DNA from: JACCTU01 sp963700495
Lineage (GTDB): Bacteria; Actinomycetota; Thermoleophilia; Gaiellales; Gaiellaceae
Direction of reading: 5' to 3'
DNA length: 64,000 bases
NCBI GenBank assembly: GCA_963700495.1
Contig: CAVOXT010000006.1
Span: 372,001-436,000, forward strand
Made by a program: the position numbers and the translations under genes. Positions 16,266 to 24,988 of this stretch are shown here, piece by piece (the first letter of the stretch is position 1; every line of letters begins with the position of its first letter). The notes beneath the pieces were generated by a model. That model did not search any database. It worked only from the letters and a program-made list of their open reading frames with translations, and was not told the DNA's origin.

Positions 16266-17029
16266 GCGGGCGCCTGGCCGGGAAGGTCGCGCTCGTCACC
16301 GGCGCGGGGCGCGGCATCGGGAGGGCTCTTGCGCTCGGTCTCGCTGCGGAGGGAGCGCTCGTCCACGTCAACGACCTCGACGCTCCGGACGGCACGGTGG
16401 CGGAGCTGCCGGACGAGTTGCGCGGGCTGGCGTTGACGTACGACGTCTCCGACACCGGCTCGATCCGGGAGATGTTCTCGCGCCTCGACCGTCTCGACGT
16501 GCTCGTCAACTGCGCGGGCGTCACCGGCTGGATCGACCTCGCCGACCCGAGCGAGGAGACCTGGGACCGCGTCGTCGACACGAATCTGAAGGGCACGTTC
16601 TTCTGCTCGATAGAGGCCGCGCGGCTGATGCGCGCCGGCGGCGGAGGCTCGATCGTCAACGTCTCGACCGTCGTCGCCGCGCGAGCGCTGCGCAACCTCG
16701 CGGCGTACGCGGCGAGCAAGGGCGGGATCAACGCGCTCACGATCCAGCTCGCCGCAGAGCTCGCCCCCGACCGCATCCGCGTCAACGCGTTCGCTCCAGG
16801 TGCCACGAACGTCGAGCGGAACCTCGCCGACGACCCCTCATATGTCGAGCACTGGTCGCCGCTGATTCCACTCGGCCGCGTCGCCGAGCCCGAGGACATG
16901 GTCGGTCCGGCCGTCTTCCTCGCGTCCGACGACTCGGCGTACGTCACCGGGCAGGTGCTGTACGTCGACGGCGGCTGGACAGTCGTGGGCAAGTTCCCCG
17001 AGACGTACGTCGAACGCGCACCGCGATGA
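16262..17029 (+). CDS. Short-chain dehydrogenase/reductase
   Basis: 255 residues. Start TTG 16262, in a TTGA overlap with the dehydratase stop, so translation is coupled. Classical SDR motifs are present: TGAGRGIG for NAD(P) binding, NCAGV, the catalytic Ser in NVSTVVAA, and YAASK. The Asp in VNDLD after the second strand suggests NAD preference. With the dehydratase upstream it could form a two-step sugar or sugar-acid oxidation and dehydration path; that is inference. Confidence 0.9.
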   Translation: MSGRLAGKVALVTGAGRGIGRALALGLAAEGALVHVNDLDAPDGTVAELPDELRGLALTYDVSDTGSIREMFSRLDRLDVLVNCAGVTGWIDLADPSEETWDRVVDTNLKGTFFCSIEAARLMRAGGGGSIVNVSTVVAARALRNLAAYAASKGGINALTIQLAAELAPDRIRVNAFAPGATNVERNLADDPSYVEHWSPLIPLGRVAEPEDMVGPAVFLASDDSAYVTGQVLYVDGGWTVVGKFPETYVERAPR

Positions 17030-17976
17030 CTCGTGCAGAAGCAGACCGTTTGCTTGCGCTCTCGCGCGAAGTGCAGTGGACGTTTCCCTCGTCGTCGGGC
17101 AACCCGGTTCTCGATCGCACGGAGGAATGGGTCGAGCTCGTCGTCCCTGAACAAGAGTCGTTTGTCGAAGCGGCACGCGTTTTGATCGATGACGGCGACG
17201 GGGAAGCGGCCACCGAGATCGCGGCGAACGTCTGGCGACTGTGGCTGATGTCGCGTGACATCCCCGGCGGGCGGGCGTTTCTCGCCACCGTGCTGGACCG
17301 CGACGGGCAACCGTCTCGACCGAGAGCACTCGCGCTCTACGGTGACGGACTGCTTGCGTTCTGGCAGGGGGCGCAGGAGGAATCGCGGCAGAGGAACGAA
17401 GCAGCGCTGGCCGCGGCCCACGCGTCGAACGATCCCGAGGCGTTGGCGCTCGCCCACCTCGGGCTGAGCCGGGTGGTGTTCGACGACGGCGACTACGACC
17501 GCGCACGCTCCCTCGCAGCCCAGGCGCGCGAGTTCGCGCGCGGACTGACCCCCGCGATGGGTCAGGCCCCGCTGCACATGCAGGCCCAGAGCACTCGGCT
17601 CGCCGGCGACTTCGAAGAAGCAGCGGGGTTGTTCGAGCAGAGCCTCGAGCTGAATCGGCGCATCGGCGACAAGGGAATGGTCGTGGTCGAGCTGCACAAC
17701 ATCGGCCACATCGAGATGCACCGCGGCAACACCGACGCCGCGGCGCGGTACTTCGCCGAGTGCGCGCAGCTCGGATCCGCCGATGATCCGTACGGGGCTG
17801 CGATGACACGACTCAACGAGGCCGCCGTCGCGTACGGCCGAGCCGAGTACGACCGCGCGGATGAGCTGCTCCGCCGAGCGCAGTCGATCCTCGACGAGGC
17901 GGGGATCGATCCAGCCTCGGATGACAAGTTCGAGCTCGACTGGTTGCGACGCCAGCTCGCCGCGGCTCCCCGATAA
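17026..17976 (+). CDS. Tetratricopeptide-repeat protein
   Basis: 316 residues, starting in an ATGA overlap with the SDR. Helical repeats with TPR spacing run through residues 95-300 (ALALAHLGLSRVVFDDGDYDRARSLA, AGDFEEAAGLFEQSLELNRRIGD, GNTDAAARYFAECAQLG). No DNA-binding or enzymatic domain is seen. Such proteins resemble the C-terminal parts of LuxR/MalT-type regulators; this one stands alone. It ends 38 bp before tRNA-Thr, the border of the island. Confidence 0.82.
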   Translation: MTRAEADRLLALSREVQWTFPSSSGNPVLDRTEEWVELVVPEQESFVEAARVLIDDGDGEAATEIAANVWRLWLMSRDIPGGRAFLATVLDRDGQPSRPRALALYGDGLLAFWQGAQEESRQRNEAALAAAHASNDPEALALAHLGLSRVVFDDGDYDRARSLAAQAREFARGLTPAMGQAPLHMQAQSTRLAGDFEEAAGLFEQSLELNRRIGDKGMVVVELHNIGHIEMHRGNTDAAARYFAECAQLGSADDPYGAAMTRLNEAAVAYGRAEYDRADELLRRAQSILDEAGIDPASDDKFELDWLRRQLAAAPR

Positions 17977-18014
17977 CGGAAACCCCAACTGGGCCTTGGT
18001 ACCCTGCGTAGCTT

Positions 18015-18087
18015 GCCCTCTTAGCTCAGCTGGTAGAGCACCTCCATGGTAAGGAGGGGGTCGACGGTTCGAGTCCGTCAGAGGGCT
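18015..18087 (+). tRNA. tRNA-Thr (GGT), anchor of the island
   Basis: The acceptor GCCCTCT pairs with AGAGGGC, discriminator T. The anticodon stem CCTCC/GGAGG encloses ATGGTAA, giving GGT. The T-arm is GACGG TTCGAGT CCGTC. CCA is not encoded. The 43-nt part from the anticodon (18045) to the 3' end is repeated downstream at 31772, 38812 and 39842, and in parts at 26042, 38900, 57269/58565 and 60071. This tRNA is the integration target of the island. Confidence 0.95.
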
Positions 18088-19250
18088 TCGAGTTTCTGCC
18101 TGCTTAGCCGCCGTTTCCGTTGTCCTGGCTGACGCACGGCCCCTGACTTCGGCGTCCACGCAGCGTCCACCAGCGTCCACCGTGGACGTTGCCCGGCGCT
18201 CAGCTCGTCGAGCAGGCGGATCGCGTGCTCGCGTCCGTCGCGCGCGAGGTGGCCGTAGTGGCGGTCGATCATGGTCAGGCTGGCGCCCATGTAGCGGGAG
18301 AGGTCGAAGGTGGAGATGCCGGCACGGAGCGCGAAGGTCGCGAAGGTGTGTCGAAGATCGTAGACCCTGCGCAGCGGCTCGATCCCGACCGCGAGCTGCG
18401 CCGGCTTCCACTCACGGTTGCGGAAGTTGTGCAGGTCGAGGTAGCCGCCCCGCTCGGCGGGGAACACAAGCGCGCTTGCCGACTCGATGGCTGCCGTTCG
18501 ATCGCATCGAGCGCGATCGTCTGCAGCGGCACCGCTCGCCGGCTCGCCTCGGTCTTCGGGCACTTCAAGCGGCCCTTCGTGAACGAGCGGTGGACGTATA
18601 CGACCCGCGCCTCCAGGTCGAGGTCACGCCATTCGAGCGCGAGCCATTCGGCCGGCCGAAGCCTGGTGGCGGCCGCGAAGATCACCATCGGCCGGTAGCG
18701 GGGCGAGAGATGCGCGGCCACGCGCGTCGAGTTCGGCCCAGGACTCGAACGGGCGTTGCTCCCTGCGCTTCGGCGACGGGTTGTCCACGCCGAGCCTCGC
18801 GGGGTTGACGTCGATCATCCCCCACACGACCGCGCGCGCGAGCACCTGGCGCAGCGCCTGCGTCGCGTCGAAGCGGTGACCGGGTGAGAGGGTGATCCGC
18901 CAGGCGGCGATCTCCTCCGAGCGGACCTCCCCGACTGGCCGCTCGCCGAAGGCGGCAACCGCCTTTCCCAGCAGCCAGCGCAGCTTCTCGATCGTCACCT
19001 GCTCGACGTCGTGCTGCGCGAGGTACACCTCGACCAGTTCCGCAAGCGTCAGGGACTTCGACACGCGCCGCTCCCGCCGCAACCGTGCAAGCTCGCGCTC
19101 CAACGCGTCCGCCGCGTCTCGCTCCGAAGCAAACCCACCATGCTGCACCCGCTTCGAGGTTCGGCCGCCACGCCGGTAGCGGTATGCCCACAGTGGCTCT
19201 CCGTCCCGGCCGGTGCTCTTCAGCTCGATCAGCTGTCCCTGCTGCGACAT
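18078..19250 (-). CDS. int: Tyrosine site-specific integrase (two frameshifts)
   Basis: A phage/ICE-type integrase of about 390 residues. Start ATG 19250 with AAAGGGG upstream. The N-terminal arm-binding part has a basic GGRTSKRVQHGGFASERDA region. The SAM-like core-binding domain runs over residues 65-165. The catalytic domain has Arg in LRPAEWLALEWRD, HTFATFALRAG preceded by YDLRH, and the nucleophile Tyr in MIDRHYGHL. Frame breaks occur near 18728 and 18470. Its last codons and stop lie inside the tRNA-Thr 3' end. It is the only integrase left in the 43-kb array. It may be intact if the frameshifts are errors. Confidence 0.87.
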
Positions 19251-19416
19251 CACCAACACCCCTTTCTGACGAAGTGTCGTCTGATCGTGATGTCGTCCCG
19301 TCGGACGGGGGCTAGAGGGCGGCGAGGGGGCGGCCGAGCCACGCCCCTTGGTTCCGCGCGGCTGCGGCTGGCCGACACGCTTGCGGCGGCGCGACGCATC
19401 GGCGAGCCTGCCGGGG

Positions 19417-19735
19417 ATGGCGAAGACCTATCGGCTGAGACCCGGGACGCGGCTGATCAACTCGCTCTTCCGGGCGCTGACCCGGCTAGGGCTGGGCGCG
19501 TCCTACCGGCACATCCTCACGGTGCCTGGGCGCAAGACCGGGCGGCTCTACTCGACTCCGGTCGACATCATCGAGTTCGAAGTCGTCCCCGAGTGGCAGC
19601 AGATCCGGCTCGGCGACGAGGTCCGGCTTGCGCCGCAGGTGGGGCTCGAAGTGGCCGCGATCGAGCCCGGACGAGCGCTCGTTCTCCGCGGCGAGAAGAT
19701 GCTTCGCGGGATCAGGGACCGGGCCGAATCCCCGG
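19417..19735 (+). pseudogene. Deazaflavin nitroreductase fragment fused to an SRPBCC-like fragment
   Basis: The first 50 residues (KTYRLRPGTRLINSLFRALT, then HILTVPGRKTGRLYSTPVD) match the N-terminus of F420-dependent nitroreductase family (Ddn/DUF385) proteins. The reading frame then passes without a stop into VVPEWQQIRLGDEVRLAP and GLEVAAIEPGRALVLRG, which looks like the middle of an SRPBCC/polyketide-cyclase-like protein. After that it runs over the 3' end of the TetR gene on the other strand. Both pieces are incomplete, so this is a deletion chimera, not a working enzyme. Confidence 0.6.
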
Positions 19736-20344
19736 GCCGCTTCCGTAGCGCTCGACGCCGAATCCCTCAGGGGCTGTGCCGCCGAGGGAGCGCCAGGCGT
19801 GTGCTGTCGCGCGTGCCGGCCAGTTGGGCGGGATGGTTCCGGCGAGGGCGAGCGCGTAGAACGATCCGGTCAGCGAGGCGACGGCGAGTTCGAGGTCGCC
19901 GCCTGTGAGGAGCCCTCGCGTGAGGGCTCGTTCGAGGATCGCGCGCAGCCGTACTCGTCGGGGCGTGACGATCCGTTCGCGATAGAGCCGCTGGAGCTCG
20001 GGGTCGGTGCCGCGCTGCAGCATCGTGCCGACGAGCGAGAGGCCGTCCGGGCGGGTGACGCCGCGCCGGAACGCCGTGAGCTCGGCGACGAGGTCTGCGT
20101 ACGGGTCGTCGGTGATCTTTCGGGTGTCTGCCTCCGAGAGGGAGGCGATCGCGGCCGTTGCCAGCTCTGCCTTGCCGGGCCAGCGGCGGTAGACCGCGGG
20201 CCGAGTGGTGCCGGCCTCTGCCGCGACCGCGGCGAGCGAAAGGCCCTCGTAACCGTGCTCGGCGAGGTGGCGCAGAGCGATCCCGAGCACGCGGCCCTCG
20301 ATCGAGGGGTCGCGCGGACGTCCCGGTGCTGCGTGGCTCGTCAT
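19712..20344 (-). CDS. TetR-family repressor
   Basis: 210 residues. The N-terminal HTH (residues 15-60: LRHLAEHGYEGLSLAAVAAE, then TTRPAVYRRWPGKAEL) is a typical TetR DNA-binding domain. The C-terminal ligand domain (TetR_C type) ends in a low-complexity tail of about 20 residues that overlaps the chimeric pseudogene and may be a new C-terminus. It is divergent from the DJ-1-like gene, with an inverted repeat in the 79-bp gap. It probably represses both directions. Confidence 0.87.
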   Translation of the reverse strand: MTSHAAPGRPRDPSIEGRVLGIALRHLAEHGYEGLSLAAVAAEAGTTRPAVYRRWPGKAELATAAIASLSEADTRKITDDPYADLVAELTAFRRGVTRPDGLSLVGTMLQRGTDPELQRLYRERIVTPRRVRLRAILERALTRGLLTGGDLELAVASLTGSFYALALAGTIPPNWPARATAHAWRSLGGTAPEGFGVERYGSGPGIRPGP

Positions 20345-20362
20345 CTCGCGATCGTAGATGGG

Positions 20363-20388
20363 AATACAATACAGCCATGTAACGTATT
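20363..20388. promoter_or_regulatory. Probable TetR operator
   Basis: An imperfect inverted repeat with arms AATAC..TACA and TGTA..GTATT (9 of 13 pairs), between the divergent tetR and DJ-1-like genes. Position and symmetry fit the operator of the 19712 repressor. Confidence 0.55.
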
Positions 20389-20423
20389 ATGGGACGTCAA
20401 GCCCACCTCCCGAAGGAGACCCT

Positions 20424-21170
20424 GTGAGCGCCAGCATCGACATCCTCGATCCCGCCAAGCCGAAGCGGGTCGCGATCCTCGCCTCGAACCCCGCCGTCTC
20501 GCCGGTCACCGGCTGGCCGGTCGGATTCTGGTGGTCGGAGCTCGTCCACCCCTACTGGGAACTGAGCGAGCACGGCTACGCGGTCGAGATCTACAGCCCC
20601 GACGGCGGCGCACTCGTCGCCGACCAGTGGTCCGACCCGCGCGACGAGTCCGGCTACTCGGCAGACGACATCCTTAGCCTCGGCTTCATCGCCTCCCCCA
20701 CCCACGCGGCCCTGGTCGAGCAGAGCAAGCCGCTCGCCGACCTCGACCCGTCCGCCTACGACGCGGTCTTCCTCGTCGGCGGCCAGGCGCCGATGGTCAC
20801 CTTCGTCGACGAGCCGCGCGTGCACGAGCTCGTGCGCGCCTTCTACGAGAGCGGCAAGGTGACCGCGATCGTCTGCCACGCGACCAGCGTCCTGCTCAAA
20901 GCCAAGCTCTCGGACGGTTCGCTGCTCGTCTCGGGCAAGACCTGGACCGGGTTCGCCGACAGCGAGGAGGACTACGCCGACTCGTACGTCGGGCAGCGGA
21001 TCCAGCCGTTCCGGATCGAACAGGAAGCCCGCAAGCTCGAGGGAACGAACTTCGTCGTCAACGGCAGATTCAAGCCGTTCGCCGTCCGCGACGGGCTCCT
21101 CGTCACCGGGCAGCAGCAGTACTCGGGCGGCGCAGCCGCCAAACTCGTCATCGAGGCCCTCGGGGTCTGA
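20424..21170 (+). CDS. DJ-1/PfpI (Hsp31-like) family protein
   Basis: 248 residues from GTG 20424 with GAAGGAG 7 nt upstream; the longer frame from 20358 would run through the operator. The nucleophile elbow reads AIVCHATSVLL, with the conserved Cys-His pair. The Glu-containing strand and the VSGKTWTGFADSEE segment are typical of Hsp31/glyoxalase III-like members. The family handles methylglyoxal and protein deglycation or acts as a chaperone; the exact activity is unknown. It is paired with the next gene (15-bp gap) under the divergent TetR repressor. Confidence 0.87.
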   Translation: MSASIDILDPAKPKRVAILASNPAVSPVTGWPVGFWWSELVHPYWELSEHGYAVEIYSPDGGALVADQWSDPRDESGYSADDILSLGFIASPTHAALVEQSKPLADLDPSAYDAVFLVGGQAPMVTFVDEPRVHELVRAFYESGKVTAIVCHATSVLLKAKLSDGSLLVSGKTWTGFADSEEDYADSYVGQRIQPFRIEQEARKLEGTNFVVNGRFKPFAVRDGLLVTGQQQYSGGAAAKLVIEALGV

Positions 21171-21185
21171 GGAACGGAGGCGCAC

Positions 21186-21755
21186 ATGAAGATCGCCGTG
21201 ATCGGAGCGGGCAACATCGGCGGAACGCTGGGCGGCAAGTGGGCCGCGGCCGGGCACGAGGTCGTCTACGGCGTCCGCTCCCCGGGCGCGCCCGGCACAG
21301 CGGCGGTCGCCGACGCGGTCGCCGGGGCCGAAGTCGTCCTACTCGCCGTACCAGGAGCGGCAGCGAAGGACGTGCTCGCCTCGCTCGGCGCGGCGCTCGC
21401 CGGCAAGGTCGTAATCGACGCGACCAACGACATCCAGGGCGCAGGCAAACTGCACGCGCTCGACGAACTCGCCGACGGCGCCCACCCCGTGCGCGCGTTC
21501 AACACACTCGGCTGGGAGAACTACGCCGACCCCCTGTTCGACGGCGTCCCAGCCGACCTCTTCTACGCGGCCGAGGAAGGCCGCGCGAAGGAAGTCGCCG
21601 ACAGCCTCATCGCCGACATCGGGCTCAAGCCGGTCTGGCTCGGCGGCATCGACACCTTCGACGTCGTCGACTCGCTCACCCGGCTCTGGTTCCAACTCGC
21701 CTTCCAGCGCAAGCTCGGCCGCCGACTGGCGTTCAAGATGCTCCTCGGCCGGTAA
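21186..21755 (+). CDS. F420-type NADP oxidoreductase (FNO-like)
   Basis: 189 residues. An N-terminal Rossmann motif (IAVIGAGNIGGTLGGKWAAAGH) is followed by VRAFNTLGWENYADP and a C-terminal helical region (WFQLAFQRKLGRRLAFKMLL), as in the coenzyme F420:NADP oxidoreductase superfamily. Many short members are general NAD(P) enzymes and do not use F420. RBS GGAGG lies just upstream. It is in an operon with the DJ-1-like gene. Confidence 0.85.
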   Translation: MKIAVIGAGNIGGTLGGKWAAAGHEVVYGVRSPGAPGTAAVADAVAGAEVVLLAVPGAAAKDVLASLGAALAGKVVIDATNDIQGAGKLHALDELADGAHPVRAFNTLGWENYADPLFDGVPADLFYAAEEGRAKEVADSLIADIGLKPVWLGGIDTFDVVDSLTRLWFQLAFQRKLGRRLAFKMLLGR

Positions 21756-21870
21756 CCCGCAGGGGGCCCACTTCGCCGGCCGCAGACTGGCTCGCTGCCT
21801 GGCCGGGGTCGACCGATGCAGGTGGACTCGGCACCGGGCACAAGCTACCCGCTTCTGGCTCGGACGTGAC

Positions 21871-22458
21871 TCAGAGGCAGTGTGCCTCGACAAGGTCGCG
21901 GGCGGCGTCGCGTGCCGCGTCGGCGACTGCGGGGTCACCGTCGAGGACGCCGGAGGCGAGTCCGCCGTCGAGCAGCAGCGTGAGGGCGGTCGCGAGACGT
22001 TCGGGGTCGCGGGCTCGAGCCGCGACGGCGAGTTCGCGCACCCAGGCGCGCACGGCTTGCTTGTGGGCGAGCGTGCGGGCGTGCACGTCCGTGCCGGGTT
22101 CGGCCTCGGCGGCGGTGTTGATGAAGGCGCAGCCGTGGTAGCCCTCGATGCGACAAGCTGCGGCGAGAGCGTCGAATATGCCGATCAGGCGGGCGCGCGG
22201 GTCGGGCCCGGCCGCGTCGGCGGCCGCTTCGAGCTGGCTGCGCCAGATCCGATCGACCTCGTCGAGGTAGGCGAGCACGAGGTCGTCCTTGCGCGGGAAG
22301 TGCTTGTACAGCGTCGCCTTGGCAACCCCGGCCTCGGCGATCACCGTGTCCACCCCGACGCCGCGCACGCCGTGCGCATAGAAGAGCCGGAACGCCGTCT
22401 GTAGGATCCGCTCCCGCGCCGCCGACGCGCCGCCAGGCCGTGCCGCCGCGACCGCCAC
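21871..22458 (-). CDS. TetR-family repressor (autoregulated operon)
   Basis: 195 residues. The HTH lies in residues 15-60 (ILQTAFRLFYAHGVRGVGVDT, then GVAKATLYKHFPRKDDL). The ligand domain contains a single CRIEGYHGCAFINTAAE patch with two Cys, typical of the TetR_C_33/YcnC-like group. It lies 3 bp behind the NAD(P)-oxidoreductase gene on the same strand, so both are co-transcribed. The perfect palindrome at 23184 upstream of the pair is its likely operator. Confidence 0.9.
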   Translation of the reverse strand: MAVAAARPGGASAARERILQTAFRLFYAHGVRGVGVDTVIAEAGVAKATLYKHFPRKDDLVLAYLDEVDRIWRSQLEAAADAAGPDPRARLIGIFDALAAACRIEGYHGCAFINTAAEAEPGTDVHARTLAHKQAVRAWVRELAVAARARDPERLATALTLLLDGGLASGVLDGDPAVADAARDAARDLVEAHCL

Positions 22459-22461
22459 GTC

Positions 22462-23148
22462 TTATGCCCGCACGACCTGGATGTTGAAGTCGCCGCTGCC
22501 GACCGCGTTCCAGAGCGAGAACCAGAGCGGCAGGTACATCTCGGTGCCGCGCGCCGCCCGGATCCCGCCCAGGTCGACGATCGCCTCCTCCGGCCAGCCG
22601 AACCGCTGCAGCAGCCCCTTCACCGTCTCCTTTGCGGCAGCCTCATCACCGGCGAGAAAGACGTCGTGTCGGCCAGGCACCCGGCCGGGATCGACCATCA
22701 CGTGCGCGTTCATCGTGTTCAAGGTCTTCACCACGCGCGCCTCCGGGAAGGCCCGCTGGATCTGCTCGCCGAGGCTATCGGTGTTCGCGACCGAGAGGAT
22801 CGGCGGCATCCCCTGCGAGAAGTCGAGCGGATTGGCGACATCGACGATCACCCTGCCCGTCAAGGTGGCCGCCCCGGCCGCCTCGAGCGCCTGCAGCGAG
22901 CCTCCCCCGGCGGTCGCGTTCACGAGGAGCTCACCATGCGCGCCCGCCTCCGCGAACGCCACCAGGCGCACCGCCGGGTTGTCCTTCTGCCACGCCGCAT
23001 ACGGTGGATTGCCCATCGCGTCGGACTCACTCCGCGCCATGGTCTGATCGACGTCACGCGTGCCGATCACAACGTCGTGGCCGAGCTGCGCGAGCCGGCC
23101 CGCGAGCGCCCGACCCACCATCCCCGTTCCCAAGACCGCGATCTTCAC
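22462..23148 (-). CDS. F420-type NADP oxidoreductase
   Basis: 228 residues. The Rossmann motif is IAVLGTGMVGRALAGRLAQLGH, then IGTRDVDQTM, then NATAGGGSLQAL and DVANPLDFSQGMPP; the last two are signatures of the NADPH-dependent F420 reductase / oxidoreductase group. The C-terminus (MYLPLWFSLWNAVGSGDFNIQVVR) is typical of this group. It is the first gene of a two-gene operon with its own TetR repressor, a common arrangement for xenobiotic or stress-responsive redox enzymes. Confidence 0.87.
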   Translation of the reverse strand: MKIAVLGTGMVGRALAGRLAQLGHDVVIGTRDVDQTMARSESDAMGNPPYAAWQKDNPAVRLVAFAEAGAHGELLVNATAGGGSLQALEAAGAATLTGRVIVDVANPLDFSQGMPPILSVANTDSLGEQIQRAFPEARVVKTLNTMNAHVMVDPGRVPGRHDVFLAGDEAAAKETVKGLLQRFGWPEEAIVDLGGIRAARGTEMYLPLWFSLWNAVGSGDFNIQVVRA

Positions 23149-23183
23149 CTCGAAAAGCCTCCTGTTCGAGTGTCCTTACGACT

Positions 23184-23205
23184 ATACAGACAGGTCTGTC
23201 TGTAT
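23184..23205. promoter_or_regulatory. Perfect TetR operator palindrome
   Basis: Two perfect 10-bp arms (ATACAGACAG and its complement) around a 2-bp centre, 36 bp upstream of the oxidoreductase/tetR operon start. ACAGACNNGTCTGT-type sites are classic for this TetR group. Confidence 0.8.
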
Positions 23206-23349
23206 GCTCGTAATGGCAGACTAACCAACACTCCCCGACGCCGCTCGATCATTGGCAGTCCGCGCCCGGAAACGGGCAATTCGTAGGATGAAACGGTGGG
23301 AAGACAGGCGGCCCTCGCGCTTTGCGGGCTTAGTCTGGTCGCGAATCCG

Positions 23350-23685
23350 TCACCCCTTGAGCTGCAATCGGTCGGTCTCCTCGTCTGAGTGTCCGCTCTC
23401 GGCGACATCCCTCGGCACAGCAGCATCCTTGGAGTGGCCCTTGGATGGGCGAACGTTGACGGAGTCGTGGATGAGCATGAGCCGCATCGACCAGAGCCTG
23501 GGTCGGGGCTCGGGTAGCTCGTGTCGGGTCCAGAGGAAGCCGGTCAACGTCACGGGGACGGTGGCGAGCCAGATGATCACCCCGCTGGCCAGGACCCACG
23601 GCGTAGATCCGGACGCGAGCGCAATAAGCCCGGCGATGGCGACGGCCAAGCCGAGGTAGCCCACGCGTAGGGACCAGACGGCCAT
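23350..23685 (-). CDS. Small membrane protein, unknown
   Basis: 111 residues. Two membrane helices in residues 8-55 (VGYLGLAVAIAGLIALASG and PWVLASGVIIWLATVPVTLTG) are followed by a polar, acidic C-terminal tail (DEETDRLQLKG). No family is recognised. It stands alone between the TetR operon and the alcohol-dehydrogenase-like genes. Confidence 0.55.
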   Translation of the reverse strand: MAVWSLRVGYLGLAVAIAGLIALASGSTPWVLASGVIIWLATVPVTLTGFLWTRHELPEPRPRLWSMRLMLIHDSVNVRPSKGHSKDAAVPRDVAESGHSDEETDRLQLKG

Positions 23686-23897
23686 CCTCCAGTGTCCGTT
23701 GTGCTCTAGCTCCGGCGGCTCCTCGATGCCAGGAACTGTACGGACGCCACGGTCGCGATAAGGGTTCTGACCGCGCGGGTCCGTTCTGCGTAGCGGCTAT
23801 TGCCTGGCCAGTGTTCCGGAATGACGCCTGGGGAAATTAACTCCAGCCCTCTGGACGTGCGCGCACCGGGACCCGCGCAACTCGGGCGCGGCGCAGG

Positions 23898-24833
23898 CTA
23901 GGTTCGGAGTGACAGGACGATCGCGCCGTCCGCTCCCGCGACTACCTCTCGCAGCGCCTGTGCCGCCTGTTCGAGCGGACGGACGGACGCGATCGGCACG
24001 GTAAGGGTGCCGCGGGCCAGGAGCTCCGCGAGGGCCGAAAGCTGCCGACCATCGGGCCGGACGTAGACGTCGGATACGGCGACGCCCCGTTCCTCCCGCG
24101 GCGGGTCGCCCGTGATCGTGGCGAGGCGGCCGCCGTCAGCAACCGCCTTCAACGTGCTCGCCTCCTGCCCGGGGGCAGCGTTGACGGCCTTGGGCGCGCC
24201 GCCGTCGGTGATCTCGCGGACGAGCGCAGGCCAGTCGCCGTGATAGTCGAGCACCTCCGACGCACCGTAGCCGCGGATGCGCTCGACTTTCTTCGCGCTC
24301 GCGGTCGCGATCACGCGGGCGCCCCGAGCCGCGGCGAGCTGGACGAGCAGGCCACCTGTGACTCCACCGGCTCCGTTGACGACGACCCAGCCGCCGCTCT
24401 CGATCCCGAGAGCCTCGTCGAGTGCCTGAGCCGCAGTGAGCGCCGGAATGGGAAACGCTCCGCAGGCTTCCCAGGACGCCTCGGGCGGCCGGGCCGCGAC
24501 GCTCGCCGCGGGCGCGAGCACCCTCCGCGCCCACGTCCCGTGACGCCGGAGCGGCAGCGGATGTGTCATCACCTCGTCGCCCTCGCGCAGCTCGGCCACG
24601 CCGGAGCCGGCCGCTGCGACCGTCCCGGACGCCTCCGTCCCGAGCGCCATCGGAGCCGGGCCGCCGATCTGCCAGCTGCCGATCCTGACTAGCTCGTCCC
24701 AGTTGCCGATGCCGGCGGCGACGACGTCGATGAGGACCTCGCCTTCTCCAGGCGTCGCCAGCTCGTCCACCTCGAGGATCTCGACGGGCCCGCCGCGTGC
24801 CGTGATCCCGGCCACTCGCATCCTGTTCGACAC
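23898..24833 (-). CDS. Zinc-independent MDR-type NADP oxidoreductase (quinone reductase-like)
   Basis: 311 residues from GTG 24833 (ATG four codons on is possible). Medium-chain dehydrogenase fold: GroES-like N-domain (GEGEVLIDVVAAGIGNWDE, LGTEASGTVAAAGSGV), then a nucleotide-binding domain with NGAGGVTGGLLVQLAAARGA and a following A-S-A-K-K turn that suggests NADPH. The catalytic and structural zinc Cys of alcohol dehydrogenases are absent, as in quinone oxidoreductases. It reduces quinones or enones by family analogy. Confidence 0.85.
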   Translation of the reverse strand: MSNRMRVAGITARGGPVEILEVDELATPGEGEVLIDVVAAGIGNWDELVRIGSWQIGGPAPMALGTEASGTVAAAGSGVAELREGDEVMTHPLPLRRHGTWARRVLAPAASVAARPPEASWEACGAFPIPALTAAQALDEALGIESGGWVVVNGAGGVTGGLLVQLAAARGARVIATASAKKVERIRGYGASEVLDYHGDWPALVREITDGGAPKAVNAAPGQEASTLKAVADGGRLATITGDPPREERGVAVSDVYVRPDGRQLSALAELLARGTLTVPIASVRPLEQAAQALREVVAGADGAIVLSLRT

Positions 24834-24988
24834 ACGTTAGTGGCGTCGGTGATCCGGCGCGGACAGCCTTTGGAACCTCGTGAAAGGGCGATGCGAGCAG
24901 CGAGAGATGACTTGACTGGGCCAGTGTTGCGGACTGACGGCTGAACGGTAGTCAACCGGTACGGGGGACGTCAGCGGCGAGTCGTCTC

